Positions 8,223 through 15,459 of a stretch of DNA of 64,000 bases are shown here, piece after piece. A program made the translations under genes and the position numbers. The stretch is from Lentilactobacillus kribbianus (GTDB taxonomy: Bacteria; Bacillota; Bacilli; Lactobacillales; Lactobacillaceae). The stretch covers positions 310,001-374,000 of the forward strand of contig NZ_JABEQQ010000001.1 of NCBI RefSeq assembly GCF_013184075.1, written 5' to 3'. How positions within the stretch are numbered: position 1 is the first letter of the stretch; each line of letters begins with the position of its first letter. The notes below the pieces were generated by a model that did not search any database, had not been told where the DNA came from, and was given only the letters and a program-made list of their open reading frames with translations.

Positions 8223-8681
8223 GTGAAACCATTTATTCTTTTTGCCTTCCTATTCGGGTTCGCAATGACCATGGCTACTACAGAAGTTAACGCTGACGCT
8301 GCTACTACTCAAAGTTATTCTAAAGTTTATGAAACTGCTAAAAAGCAATTAGGTAAAAGATATTCTTGGGGTTCCGTTGGTCCTCATTCATTTGATTGTT
8401 CTGGTTTAACTAAGTACGTTTACAAAAAATCAATCAAAAAGAGCCTACCAAGAACTGCTCAAGCCCAATACAACGGCACTAAAAAAGTTTCTAAACACAA
8501 TCGTAAAAAAGGCGACTTAGTATACTTTGGTACCAGCAAGCACAACATTAGCCACGTAGGTGTTTATATCGGTGGTGGTAAGATGATTGATGCTCAAAAT
8601 CGTGGTGTCATTATTGAAAAAGTTTCTGCACCATGGTGGCATGCAGTTGGTTATTCTCGTCCGGTTGCTAATTTAAAATAA
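8223..8681 (+). CDS. Secreted NlpC/P60 endopeptidase
   Basis: A small exported peptidoglycan peptidase of about 150-163 residues. After a signal peptide (hydrophobic LFAFLFGFAMTM, cleavage near VNADA) comes one NlpC/P60 domain with the catalytic cysteine in FDCSGL, the histidine in SHVGVYIG and a third polar residue in MIDAQN. The given start is the first canonical codon, a GTG, but it has no ribosome site. A strong AAGGAGAG at 8179-8186 points instead to ATT at 8190 or ATC at 8193 in the same frame, which would add about ten residues including a more basic n-region. It lies 59 bases after the lysozyme gene. Confidence 0.85.
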   Translation: MKPFILFAFLFGFAMTMATTEVNADAATTQSYSKVYETAKKQLGKRYSWGSVGPHSFDCSGLTKYVYKKSIKKSLPRTAQAQYNGTKKVSKHNRKKGDLVYFGTSKHNISHVGVYIGGGKMIDAQNRGVIIEKVSAPWWHAVGYSRPVANLK

Positions 8682-8710
8682 AAAAGACTGCCTAATGGCA
8701 GTCTTTTTTA
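8681..8710. terminator. Bidirectional terminator
   Basis: A 12-bp perfect stem AAAAAGACTGCC...GGCAGTCTTTTT with a TAAT loop lies between the convergent NlpC/P60 and aldo/keto reductase genes and slightly overlaps the first stop codon. Confidence 0.9.
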
Positions 8711-9613
8711 TTAGTCAGCATAATTAGCTGGCGAATCATCCCATTTATCCACAGAATCACCCCATGGACCATCAGGATTGTGCCATTTAAAGTCATCATA
8801 CCAAAGGCCGCGCTTGCTTTTGTCCAAGGCATTTAATTTGGCCACATCATCTGAAGTAATTTCAAAATCAAAAATTTGACTATTTTCAACAATTCGTTGT
8901 TCATGAATGGACTTAGGAATAATAACTAAATCCCGTTGGTATTCCCAGCGTAAAATAATTTGAGCGGCAGTCTTACCATACTTTTCAGCCAAGCTTAGTA
9001 CAGTAGGATCACTCAATGAATCACCACCGCCTAGTGGTGACCAGGCTTCTAATTGAATTCCTTCTAAGTTAGCTTGAGCTAAAATATCTTTTTCTTGGTT
9101 CGTTGGGTTAAATTCCATTTGGTTAACTGCTGGCACTACATCAGTATGTTCTAACAGTTCAGCCAATCGTTCGTTATCAAAATTAGAAATTCCCAATGCT
9201 CGAATTTTACCTTCATGATAAAGTTTTTCCATCGCTTTGTAGGTATCGATAAACTTATCATCAACTGGCCAATGAATTAAGTACAGATCAATATAATGTA
9301 ATCCCAGACGCTTTAATTGACCATCAAAAGCGCGTAACGTACTTTCGTAACCTTGGTTACCGTTAAACAGTTTAGTAGTTACAAATAGATCTTTACGGTT
9401 CATCCCGGTTTCTGCTAATCCTTCTTTGATTCCTTGACCAACCCCAGTTTCATTACCATATTGCTTGGCAGTATCAATTAGCGTATAACCATGCTTAATT
9501 GCTGTTGTCACCGCATTTTTAGCATCCGTATTGCTACTTTTCCAAACTCCCAAACCAAAACGAGGCATCAATATCCCGTTATTTAATTGGACGGTACTCT
9601 TTAAATCGCTCAT
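8711..9613 (-). CDS. Aldo/keto reductase
   Basis: A 300-residue NADPH-dependent reductase with a TIM-barrel fold. The catalytic tetrad is visible: D and Y in LIDTAKQYGNE, K in VTTKLF and H in LIHWPVD. The cofactor-binding end IPKSIHEQRIVEN is present. It resembles the YvgN/2,5-diketogluconate reductase group that reduces aldehydes and methylglyoxal. The start ATG follows AGGAGGAAGATAA. A second member (34350-35189) is about as long but clearly diverged. A TTGACA promoter lies upstream. Confidence 0.88.
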   Translation of the reverse strand: MSDLKSTVQLNNGILMPRFGLGVWKSSNTDAKNAVTTAIKHGYTLIDTAKQYGNETGVGQGIKEGLAETGMNRKDLFVTTKLFNGNQGYESTLRAFDGQLKRLGLHYIDLYLIHWPVDDKFIDTYKAMEKLYHEGKIRALGISNFDNERLAELLEHTDVVPAVNQMEFNPTNQEKDILAQANLEGIQLEAWSPLGGGDSLSDPTVLSLAEKYGKTAAQIILRWEYQRDLVIIPKSIHEQRIVENSQIFDFEITSDDVAKLNALDKSKRGLWYDDFKWHNPDGPWGDSVDKWDDSPANYAD

Positions 9614-9659
9614 TTATCTTCCTCCTAAAATTGTGAAGTCAAATCAACAACCCAATTTC

Positions 9660-9688
9660 ATTTTGGTCATCTTTAATCTGATTGTCAA
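9660..9688 (-). promoter_or_regulatory. Promoter of the aldo/keto reductase gene
   Basis: On the minus strand a perfect -35 TTGACA (9683-9688) lies 17 bases from CAAAAT (9660-9665), about 45 bases before the start codon. Confidence 0.6.
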
Positions 9689-9705
9689 CCATCTGGTTTT
9701 GAAGA

Positions 9706-9887
9706 CAAAAAAAGAGGCGAACCATAAAGGCCCGCCTAACGGCATTTATCAAAGATAAATGGATTACTTAAATTCCACAATTCAGTAATCAGACACCTAC
9801 ATCCGGTAGAAAACGTGTCCCGTTCGAAAAAACACTTAATCGCTTTCGCGAACAACTTTCGTTGCGTGTCTACTCGACTCATCGCAT
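9706..9887 (-). ncRNA. Unassigned structured small RNA with its own terminator
   Basis: About 182 bases of non-coding sequence fold into many local hairpins on the minus strand. An outer pair AGACAC/GTGTCT closes a multi-branched region with CAAC-GAAA-GTTG, TCGC-GAAA-GCGA (both GNRA tetraloops), GTGT...ACAC and CTAC...GTAG hairpins. Then follow GATTACT...AGTAATC and CATTTATC...GATAAATG hairpins and a final AGGCG...CGCCT stem with a long T run (terminator near 9706-9737). An extended -10 element TGGTATTAT (9894-9902) places the 5' end near 9887. It lacks 6S-like end pairing, tmRNA ends and T-box motifs. I cannot name the family. Confidence 0.6.
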
Positions 9888-9923
9888 AAATACATAATAC
9901 CACATCGTTAGAATCAACGCTAG

Positions 9924-10391
9924 TTATTTTTCATCAATAGCTGATTCATTGCCTTCAAAAGCGTCTAATTGTCCTTGCACCCAATCATCCATAGCCGTTA
10001 AATGATCAGTAAGGTGATCAGTAAATTCTTCAGCATTCGTCATTTCGTCAATTCGTAGTCCAGAGGGATTTAATTGTTCCCCCACCGCTACTAGATATAC
10101 ATTCACCCCTGCCGTTTCTTCATCACTCATAAACTTTTCGATTCTAGCAGGTTCACCAAGTGGCAAATTAACTACGTTAGTTTCTACTCGAAAAACTAAA
10201 TCCGTTTTTTTCACTTTCAACTCAGCCACCGCTAATTCTTCCTTAGCTAGATGTTGTTGCACAAATTCATAAAGTGGCAACATAGTTTTAGCAATATTTT
10301 TCTTTAGAGCAGCTAAAGTAACCTCACTTGTCTGACTAGCAATTTGATCATTATTAATAGCATCAATAAGTGCTGCGATATTTTGCTTCAC
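9924..10391 (-). CDS. Uncharacterised cytoplasmic protein (155 aa)
   Basis: I do not recognise this protein. It is acidic, has no membrane segment, and combines a helical N-terminus (residues 1-50), a central strand-rich part (VFRVETNVVNLPLGEP, then VNVYLVAVGEQLNPSG) and an acidic helical C-terminus. It starts with GTG behind a CAGGGG site that overlaps the stop codon of the preceding membrane-protein gene, so translation is probably coupled. The 155-residue length and domain pattern suggest a small conserved lactobacillar protein of unknown role. Confidence 0.6.
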   Translation of the reverse strand: MKQNIAALIDAINNDQIASQTSEVTLAALKKNIAKTMLPLYEFVQQHLAKEELAVAELKVKKTDLVFRVETNVVNLPLGEPARIEKFMSDEETAGVNVYLVAVGEQLNPSGLRIDEMTNAEEFTDHLTDHLTAMDDWVQGQLDAFEGNESAIDEK

Positions 10392-10396
10392 GATTT

Positions 10397-10822
10397 TTAC
10401 CCCTGTTTCTGTTTAATTTGTGCAATTCGTTCATTAATATACATTTGGCGTAACTTATATGCTTGCATGTACCAGTAAACGGCGATCACAATACCAAAAA
10501 CGGCAATCAAACCAATGATAAACCGCACTACTAGTAAGCCTTTGGCACCTGAAATCATTGTCCCAATAACTCCGACTTGACCAATCGCATATACCGCCAC
10601 GATTGCTGCCATTAAATAATAGCTTAAGCGCAAGTTTAGGGCCGCTAAAATAATGGCAACAGCATATAGCCCAATAGCTACTAAACTAATCCGTAGAAAT
10701 TCACTAGGATCAACCGTCTTGGTTAATTTCAGGCCAGGAATCATGGTTAACGCACTCACTAATAAGTAAGTTATCATGGAAACCACTGCCCAACTGATAA
10801 CCAGTTTCTTTTGCTTTTGCAT
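10397..10822 (-). CDS. Small membrane protein of unknown function
   Basis: A 141-residue protein with four hydrophobic segments (about residues 8-30, 44-63, 68-90 and 97-122) and a basic C-terminal tail (RQMYINERIAQIKQKQ). The start at 10822 is chosen because GGAGG lies five bases before it; the frame opens four codons earlier but over the ribosome site itself. It is the first gene of a two-gene unit with the 155-residue protein. No family is recognised. Confidence 0.65.
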   Translation of the reverse strand: MQKQKKLVISWAVVSMITYLLVSALTMIPGLKLTKTVDPSEFLRISLVAIGLYAVAIILAALNLRLSYYLMAAIVAVYAIGQVGVIGTMISGAKGLLVVRFIIGLIAVFGIVIAVYWYMQAYKLRQMYINERIAQIKQKQG

Positions 10823-10835
10823 TTTATCCTCCAAA

Positions 10836-10868
10836 TAAAAACGATAAATTCAATTTGAATTTATCGTT
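10836..10868 (-). terminator. Terminator of lplA
   Basis: A long AT-rich stem AACGATAAATTCAA...TTGAATTTATCGTT is followed by TTTATT on the minus strand. Confidence 0.8.
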
Positions 10869-10901
10869 AAACTATCCTTTATCTTACCGTATTTAAGTTA
10901 A

Positions 10902-11912
10902 TTAGAAAAGCATTCCCAACAAGTCTTCCACTGAGATACCACTAAAATACTGACTTAAGTCGACCTCATTTAACACCTTCGCTACACTTTGACGATCAAA
11001 TCTAGTTCCTGCTAATTTTTCAGCTAGCTCAGTTGCGTCACCAGAACCAAAGAAATCACCATAAAAGGTAATTTGTTCGATTTTACCATCATCAATTTGC
11101 AAGCGGGCATCAATCGTGCCGTTAGTAAAATGTTGCCGCTTTTTCAGCGTAAATTCAGGTGATTTACCGTAAACCCAGTCCCAATTATTATATACATCAT
11201 CAAAAATAGTTTCGATGGCGGCATTATCTTCATCAGTTAATTGATATTCTTTATCCGCAATTTCTGCTAAATCATCAACATGAAATAGCTCTTTTAATAA
11301 GATATCGCGAAATTCAGGAGTGGTAATGTTTTGATATTTGTTATCCAGATATGGTTTTAGGTTAGTTACTCTAGAACGAACTGATTTAATACCCTTTGAT
11401 TTAATCTTATCTTCAGGTACGTTTAACGCCTTGGTAACCACATCCAAATCCACATCTAGCATCAAAGTACCATGTGAGAAAGTCTTCCCATTTTTAGTGT
11501 ACATAGCGTTACCAGAGAATTTCTTACCATCTACTAAGATATCATTTCTACCACTCACTTCTACCCCAGTGGCTCCCATGTCATGCAGTGCGTCAACAAT
11601 GGGTTGAGTAAATGACTTAAAATCACCAAACTCTTCGCTATCACTATTAACCACGAAGCTAAAACATAAGTTACCCAAATCTTGATAAACAGCACCACCA
11701 CCAGAAAGTCGACGAGTCACCACAATCCCATTTTCATCAACGTATTGTTGGTTAATTTCTTCTAGTGTATTTTGGTTACGACCGACAATAATACAAGGTC
11801 CCTCAATGTAAAATAATAGCAGTGGTTCATCAAAGTTTTTTTCATTCATTAAGTAGGTTTCTGTGGCCAAATTTTTCCGAATATCATTAGATTTCATCGA
11901 GACGTAATACAT
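10902..11912 (-). CDS. lplA: Lipoate-protein ligase A
   Basis: An enzyme of 336 residues that activates lipoate with ATP and attaches it to lipoyl domains of 2-oxoacid dehydrogenases or GcvH. The lipoate-binding motif RRLSGGGAVY (67-76) followed by QDLGN and the lysine motif KKFSGNAMY (near 131) are present, and the length includes the C-terminal accessory domain of classical LplA. The start at 11912 lies behind AAAGGGG; an upstream ATG in frame has no such site. No lipoyl substrate gene lies in this window. Confidence 0.9.
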   Translation of the reverse strand: MYYVSMKSNDIRKNLATETYLMNEKNFDEPLLLFYIEGPCIIVGRNQNTLEEINQQYVDENGIVVTRRLSGGGAVYQDLGNLCFSFVVNSDSEEFGDFKSFTQPIVDALHDMGATGVEVSGRNDILVDGKKFSGNAMYTKNGKTFSHGTLMLDVDLDVVTKALNVPEDKIKSKGIKSVRSRVTNLKPYLDNKYQNITTPEFRDILLKELFHVDDLAEIADKEYQLTDEDNAAIETIFDDVYNNWDWVYGKSPEFTLKKRQHFTNGTIDARLQIDDGKIEQITFYGDFFGSGDATELAEKLAGTRFDRQSVAKVLNEVDLSQYFSGISVEDLLGMLF

Positions 11913-12012
11913 TCCAAAGGACCCCTTTATTGTTGAATTTGTCCATATCATAGCACTAAAAGTAAGCGATTACAAACTGATTTTTTCACAAGAAAAGAAT
12001 AATCCTATTTAC

Positions 12013-12040
12013 TTACAAATTACTCAATGAATGGTAGAAT
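12013..12040 (+). promoter_or_regulatory. Promoter of the universal stress protein gene
   Basis: TTACAA (12013-12018) and TAGAAT (12035-12040) are 16 bases apart, just before the UspA-type gene. Confidence 0.6.
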
Positions 12041-12076
12041 TAAGGTATAAATAAAAGTGTTGCTGGGGTGATAATT

Positions 12077-12535
12077 ATGGATTCACAATATAAAAACGTC
12101 TTAGTACCAGTTGACGGTTCCGATGCGACTGCAGCTATTTTGCAACGAGCTATCGAAATCGCCAAAGATAATAACGCTCACTTGGACATCTTAAACGTAT
12201 TAGAAGTTAATCAATTTAACCAAACTTACGGTAGTGTCGTTAGTGGCGATGCAGTTTTTCAATTAACCGAAAATACCGAAGCTGCTTTACGTAAAATGGA
12301 AAAAAGAGCTCACGAAGCTGGTTTAATGGATGTGGACATTCATATTCGTTTTGGTAATCCTAAACCCATTATCGCTAAAGAATTTCCAGCTGACCACGAT
12401 AATGATATCATCGTGATTGGTTCTACCGGCTTAAGTGCCGTCGAACGTTTAATTATGGGCTCAGTTACCAGCTTTGTTTTCAGAAACGCCAAGTGCGACG
12501 TTATGATTGTCAAAGATAAAACTGATAAAAAATAA
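12077..12535 (+). CDS. Universal stress protein (UspA family)
   Basis: A 152-residue UspA-fold protein. It starts with the strand NVLVPVDGSD and ends with the ATP-binding pattern GSTGLSAVERLIMGSVTSFV (GxxGx9GS), so it likely belongs to the nucleotide-binding Usp class. The ATG at 12077 lies eight bases after GGGG; a GTG three codons earlier overlaps the ribosome site. A consensus promoter and a terminator flank it, so it is monocistronic. Confidence 0.9.
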   Translation: MDSQYKNVLVPVDGSDATAAILQRAIEIAKDNNAHLDILNVLEVNQFNQTYGSVVSGDAVFQLTENTEAALRKMEKRAHEAGLMDVDIHIRFGNPKPIIAKEFPADHDNDIIVIGSTGLSAVERLIMGSVTSFVFRNAKCDVMIVKDKTDKK

Positions 12536-12549
12536 TCTTTAATTCATCA

Positions 12550-12588
12550 TTAAAAGGCATTATCGCACAGCGGTAATGCTTTTTAAAT
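12550..12588 (+). terminator. Terminator of the universal stress protein gene
   Basis: An AAGGCATTATCGC...GCGGTAATGCTTTTT stem with one wobble pair precedes the T run. Confidence 0.8.
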
Positions 12589-12611
12589 TGAAATCAAAGG
12601 AGTAAATTGGC

Positions 12612-13502
12612 ATGCAAGAAAACGTCTGGCAATACCGTCGAACGGTAGCTGTTCCATGGAATCAACATAGTTTACGCCAACTTTTAAGTAAAGATTGGTT
12701 AATTCCTAAATACCTCATTCGCGCGTTGCGAACTAATCAACGGGTACTAGTCAACCACCAATACCAACCAGTTAACCAGTTAATCCAGGAAAATGATCAA
12801 ATTGATTTAACGTTTAAAGCCAGTGATTTTCCACATTTACCACATCCCATCACTCCCGATTCCAGTGCCCCGGTTGTCGTAGCCTACGAAGATGATACGC
12901 TACTCATTGTCAACAAACGGCGCGGTGAAAAAACCCATCCTAATCAGCCTCAAGAAATAGGTAGTACTTTAAACTTTGTTGCTGCTTATCTCAATGCCAA
13001 AAATGAGGCTCCCTACATGGTCCATCGCTTGGACATGGCTACCAGCGGCGCCTTGATCGTGGCTAAATCACCAGCCGTCGTCCCTATTTTAAATCGCCAA
13101 ATTAGTAGTAAAATGATCAAACGGCAATATTTAACTTGGGTGCACGGTAATCATTTACCTACCACCGGGACCATTAAGCTCCCCATCGGGCGTGATCCAC
13201 TCGACAAACGCAAACGTATGGTGGCTGGCTTGAACTCCCAATCAGCCGTGACTCATTATCAGGTCCTGGCTAGTCGAGCCAATTATAGTTTATTAAAAAT
13301 CAATCTTGAAACGGGCCGAACTCATCAAATTCGAGTACATTTGGCGGCCATTGGGCATTCCTTAGTGGGAGATCCCCTTTACAGTCACGATGCGGTTGAA
13401 CAACCCATGTTACTGCATTCCTGGCAAGTTCAATTTCCTTTGCCTTTCACTGATGATTGGCATACCATCACGGTAGCTCCCCCCACTGATTTTTGGCGGT
13501 AA
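12612..13502 (+). CDS. RluA family pseudouridine synthase
   Basis: A 296-residue enzyme that isomerises uridine to pseudouridine in rRNA or tRNA. The catalytic aspartate is D141 in the MVHRLDMATSG motif, and the C-terminal RTHQIRVHLAAIGHSLVGDP motif is intact. The N-terminus (about 1-70) looks like the S4-type extension with LRQLLSKDWLIPKYLIRAL. RluD- and YhcT-like paralogues cannot be told apart by eye, so no symbol is given. AAAGGAG precedes the ATG. Confidence 0.88.
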   Translation: MQENVWQYRRTVAVPWNQHSLRQLLSKDWLIPKYLIRALRTNQRVLVNHQYQPVNQLIQENDQIDLTFKASDFPHLPHPITPDSSAPVVVAYEDDTLLIVNKRRGEKTHPNQPQEIGSTLNFVAAYLNAKNEAPYMVHRLDMATSGALIVAKSPAVVPILNRQISSKMIKRQYLTWVHGNHLPTTGTIKLPIGRDPLDKRKRMVAGLNSQSAVTHYQVLASRANYSLLKINLETGRTHQIRVHLAAIGHSLVGDPLYSHDAVEQPMLLHSWQVQFPLPFTDDWHTITVAPPTDFWR

Positions 13503-13523
13503 TTCAGATTGTATCCTGACAAA

Positions 13524-13560
13524 TAAAAAAGACTCCCCACCGGGAATCCTTTTTATTTTA
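13524..13560 (+). terminator. Terminator of the pseudouridine synthase gene
   Basis: An imperfect stem AAAAAGACTCCC...GGGAATCCTTTTT is followed by TATTTTA. Confidence 0.7.
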
Positions 13561-13932
13561 TAAGGGACTAAATGTCCGTGTAATTGGCAGCGTTTGTTGT
13601 TTTCCGTCCAAATCGGTTGAGATAACTTATTGCCCCCACAATAAGTTATCTCAAACCATGATTCGATTCTAATCGGTTAAATTTCAAACGTGGTCATGTT
13701 AGTATTTATCATAGCTATTTTAAGCATTTTTTAATGCTTCCCCTAGAAACCAGCGGATAATTACTAACCCCTTTGTCTAAATTACCCCTGCATTCTCCCC
13801 TGGCTTTCCTATGTCTTTAATTATAGAATAAGACTAACTAAAAAAGCTCTCAGCTTCCTTTAGAAAAAATATTGTTTTTGAAATTTATTACTGTTAAACC
13901 CCTTGCCTGCACTAACTAAGGAATAATAAATT
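13561..13932. other. Intergenic region upstream of the Mga-like genes
   Basis: About 370 bases without a credible ORF. It holds the 13610-13657 inverted repeat and a second small hairpin AAGCATT...AATGCTT (about 13724-13740), then AT-rich DNA that must carry the promoter of the Mga-like pair. The C-rich patches around 13741-13800 have no match that I know. Confidence 0.5.
13610..13657. repeat. Long inverted repeat, related to repeats at 48.4-48.6 kb
   Basis: A perfect 14-bp inverted repeat (GAGATAACTTATTG at 13619-13632 and its complement at 13639-13652) with a six-base loop extends outward by GGTT/AACC past a one-base bulge. Further out, CGTTTG (13591) and CAAACG (13685) also pair. There is no T run on either side, so it is not a normal terminator. 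The arm AATCGGTTGAGATAACTT recurs in diverged form at 48424-48631. Confidence 0.7.
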
Positions 13933-15459
13933 ATGTATAAAAACGATTTGCTAGATTCTACTGAACAGCAAAAAATCGAATTAATCAACATCTTATTGCA
14001 AAATGGTACCCCACCATATTTTCAGTTCGATAAGCCTCAGGTTTTAAAACAACTGGGGGTCAATACTACTAAACTAACTCAAATTGTCACTAGCATACGG
14101 ACCGATTTAGCGGCAGAAATTAGCAGTGGCTTATTTGAAATTGGCTTAAATCGTCTACAAGTGTCCCTTCATTTCACCCCCAACTTTAATTATGCCGAGT
14201 TACTACACAAATATTTAATGCAATCACCCAACGTACAAATGTTGTTATACTTGTTAACTCATTCTTCAATGAATAAGCAACAAATTAACACTGAACTCGG
14301 AATAAATGCTTCGGCATACTTTCGCAGAATCCGGTATCTCAATCAGTTATTGACCGAATTTGATATTCAAATTAAAAATGGCATTTTAGTGGGGAATGAA
14401 TTAAATATTCGGCATTTTTACAACCGTCTCGGTATTATTTTTAATCAACATCCTCTCTCAGATGACAACAACGCTGCGTTGTGGCAGACCGTTAGCGATT
14501 TGGAAGCTCACTTAAAAATTACTTTTAACCCCGATGCCCGTTTTATTATTTACTGGAATAGTTATGTCATTCAGTATCGTCGTCGTTTTATGCGACCGCA
14601 AAATTTAGTTGGATTAGAAGATCTGATTGATTTTATTACCCCTATGGCCGCTTTTGAAACCTTCCTAAGCAATTATCACTTTAACTATTCAACTATTGTA
14701 GATATTAATGAAGCGGTATTAGAGTTTACTATTTTATGGGTCAGCGATATCTTTACGAGTAAAAACGATAATTTCACTCATTTTTATGCTGGCCCATATT
14801 TACAAGGCAGTCCGCTTTACCAACGGTACCGTTTTTGTATGAATCAAATCAAACACTTATTTCCACGTCTAGCTCCCAGTTCGCAACAAGAAGTCACTCA
14901 AAAAATTTGGTTGATAGTCATCAAATTAACCTTTACTAAGGGCTTTTTATACACTATGACCGCGTTTGAAATTAGTCATTATCATTACACTATTGGACCC
15001 GACGCCCCTGTTTGGCCTCAGGAACAAGTCACTAACTTCATTAATGAGTTCACTCAACAAACCTCGTTAACCTTAGATGAGGCTGATTATCAATTTTTAA
15101 AAATCAACTTATTAAGCATCATTGCTAATACCCAAAATGCATTAATGGGCGCCTTAAAAATTGGGGTTAGAACCAACATGCATTTACCGCTCGCTCGCCG
15201 TTTTTACAGTCATATCCTTCAAGAGCTCACTTATTTTAGTAATATTAGTATTGAAGCGTTTAATGATAATAAAAATTATGACTACGTAATCACTAATATT
15301 TACGATTCATTACCAATCAACGAACCTCATTACTATATTTTAGGTTTAGGTGTATCAAGCGATTATGCCAATATTCAAGTGGCGTTACTACAAATCTACC
15401 AAAATAAATACAGTCAGTCTAAACCCACCTCTCCTGAAAGGAAACGCTCAGATGGATAA
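13933..15459 (+). CDS. Mga-like helix-turn-helix transcriptional regulator (first of pair)
   Basis: A 508-residue protein of the Mga/AtxA-like architecture. An N-terminal helix-turn-helix region (about 1-65), a second one around residues 100-150 (NKQQINTELGINASAYFRRIRYLNQ), and a long helical middle resembling PTS-regulation-like domains are followed by a C-terminal EIIB-like part (YDYVITNIYD). Such proteins activate surface or metabolic genes. It has no nearby obvious target. The downstream paralogue overlaps it by eight bases, so the pair is an operon. Confidence 0.7.
   Translation: MYKNDLLDSTEQQKIELINILLQNGTPPYFQFDKPQVLKQLGVNTTKLTQIVTSIRTDLAAEISSGLFEIGLNRLQVSLHFTPNFNYAELLHKYLMQSPNVQMLLYLLTHSSMNKQQINTELGINASAYFRRIRYLNQLLTEFDIQIKNGILVGNELNIRHFYNRLGIIFNQHPLSDDNNAALWQTVSDLEAHLKITFNPDARFIIYWNSYVIQYRRRFMRPQNLVGLEDLIDFITPMAAFETFLSNYHFNYSTIVDINEAVLEFTILWVSDIFTSKNDNFTHFYAGPYLQGSPLYQRYRFCMNQIKHLFPRLAPSSQQEVTQKIWLIVIKLTFTKGFLYTMTAFEISHYHYTIGPDAPVWPQEQVTNFINEFTQQTSLTLDEADYQFLKINLLSIIANTQNALMGALKIGVRTNMHLPLARRFYSHILQELTYFSNISIEAFNDNKNYDYVITNIYDSLPINEPHYYILGLGVSSDYANIQVALLQIYQNKYSQSKPTSPERKRSDG

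Noticed and set aside
9531-9758. Plus-strand 75-codon ORF across the aldo/keto reductase start
   Set aside because: It is antisense to a clear coding region and its promoter, with no ribosome site.
9706-9887. 6S RNA, tmRNA or T-box as identity of the structured RNA
   Set aside because: The ends do not pair as in 6S RNA, no tRNA-like ends or tag frame exist, and the T-box TGGNACCGCG element is missing.
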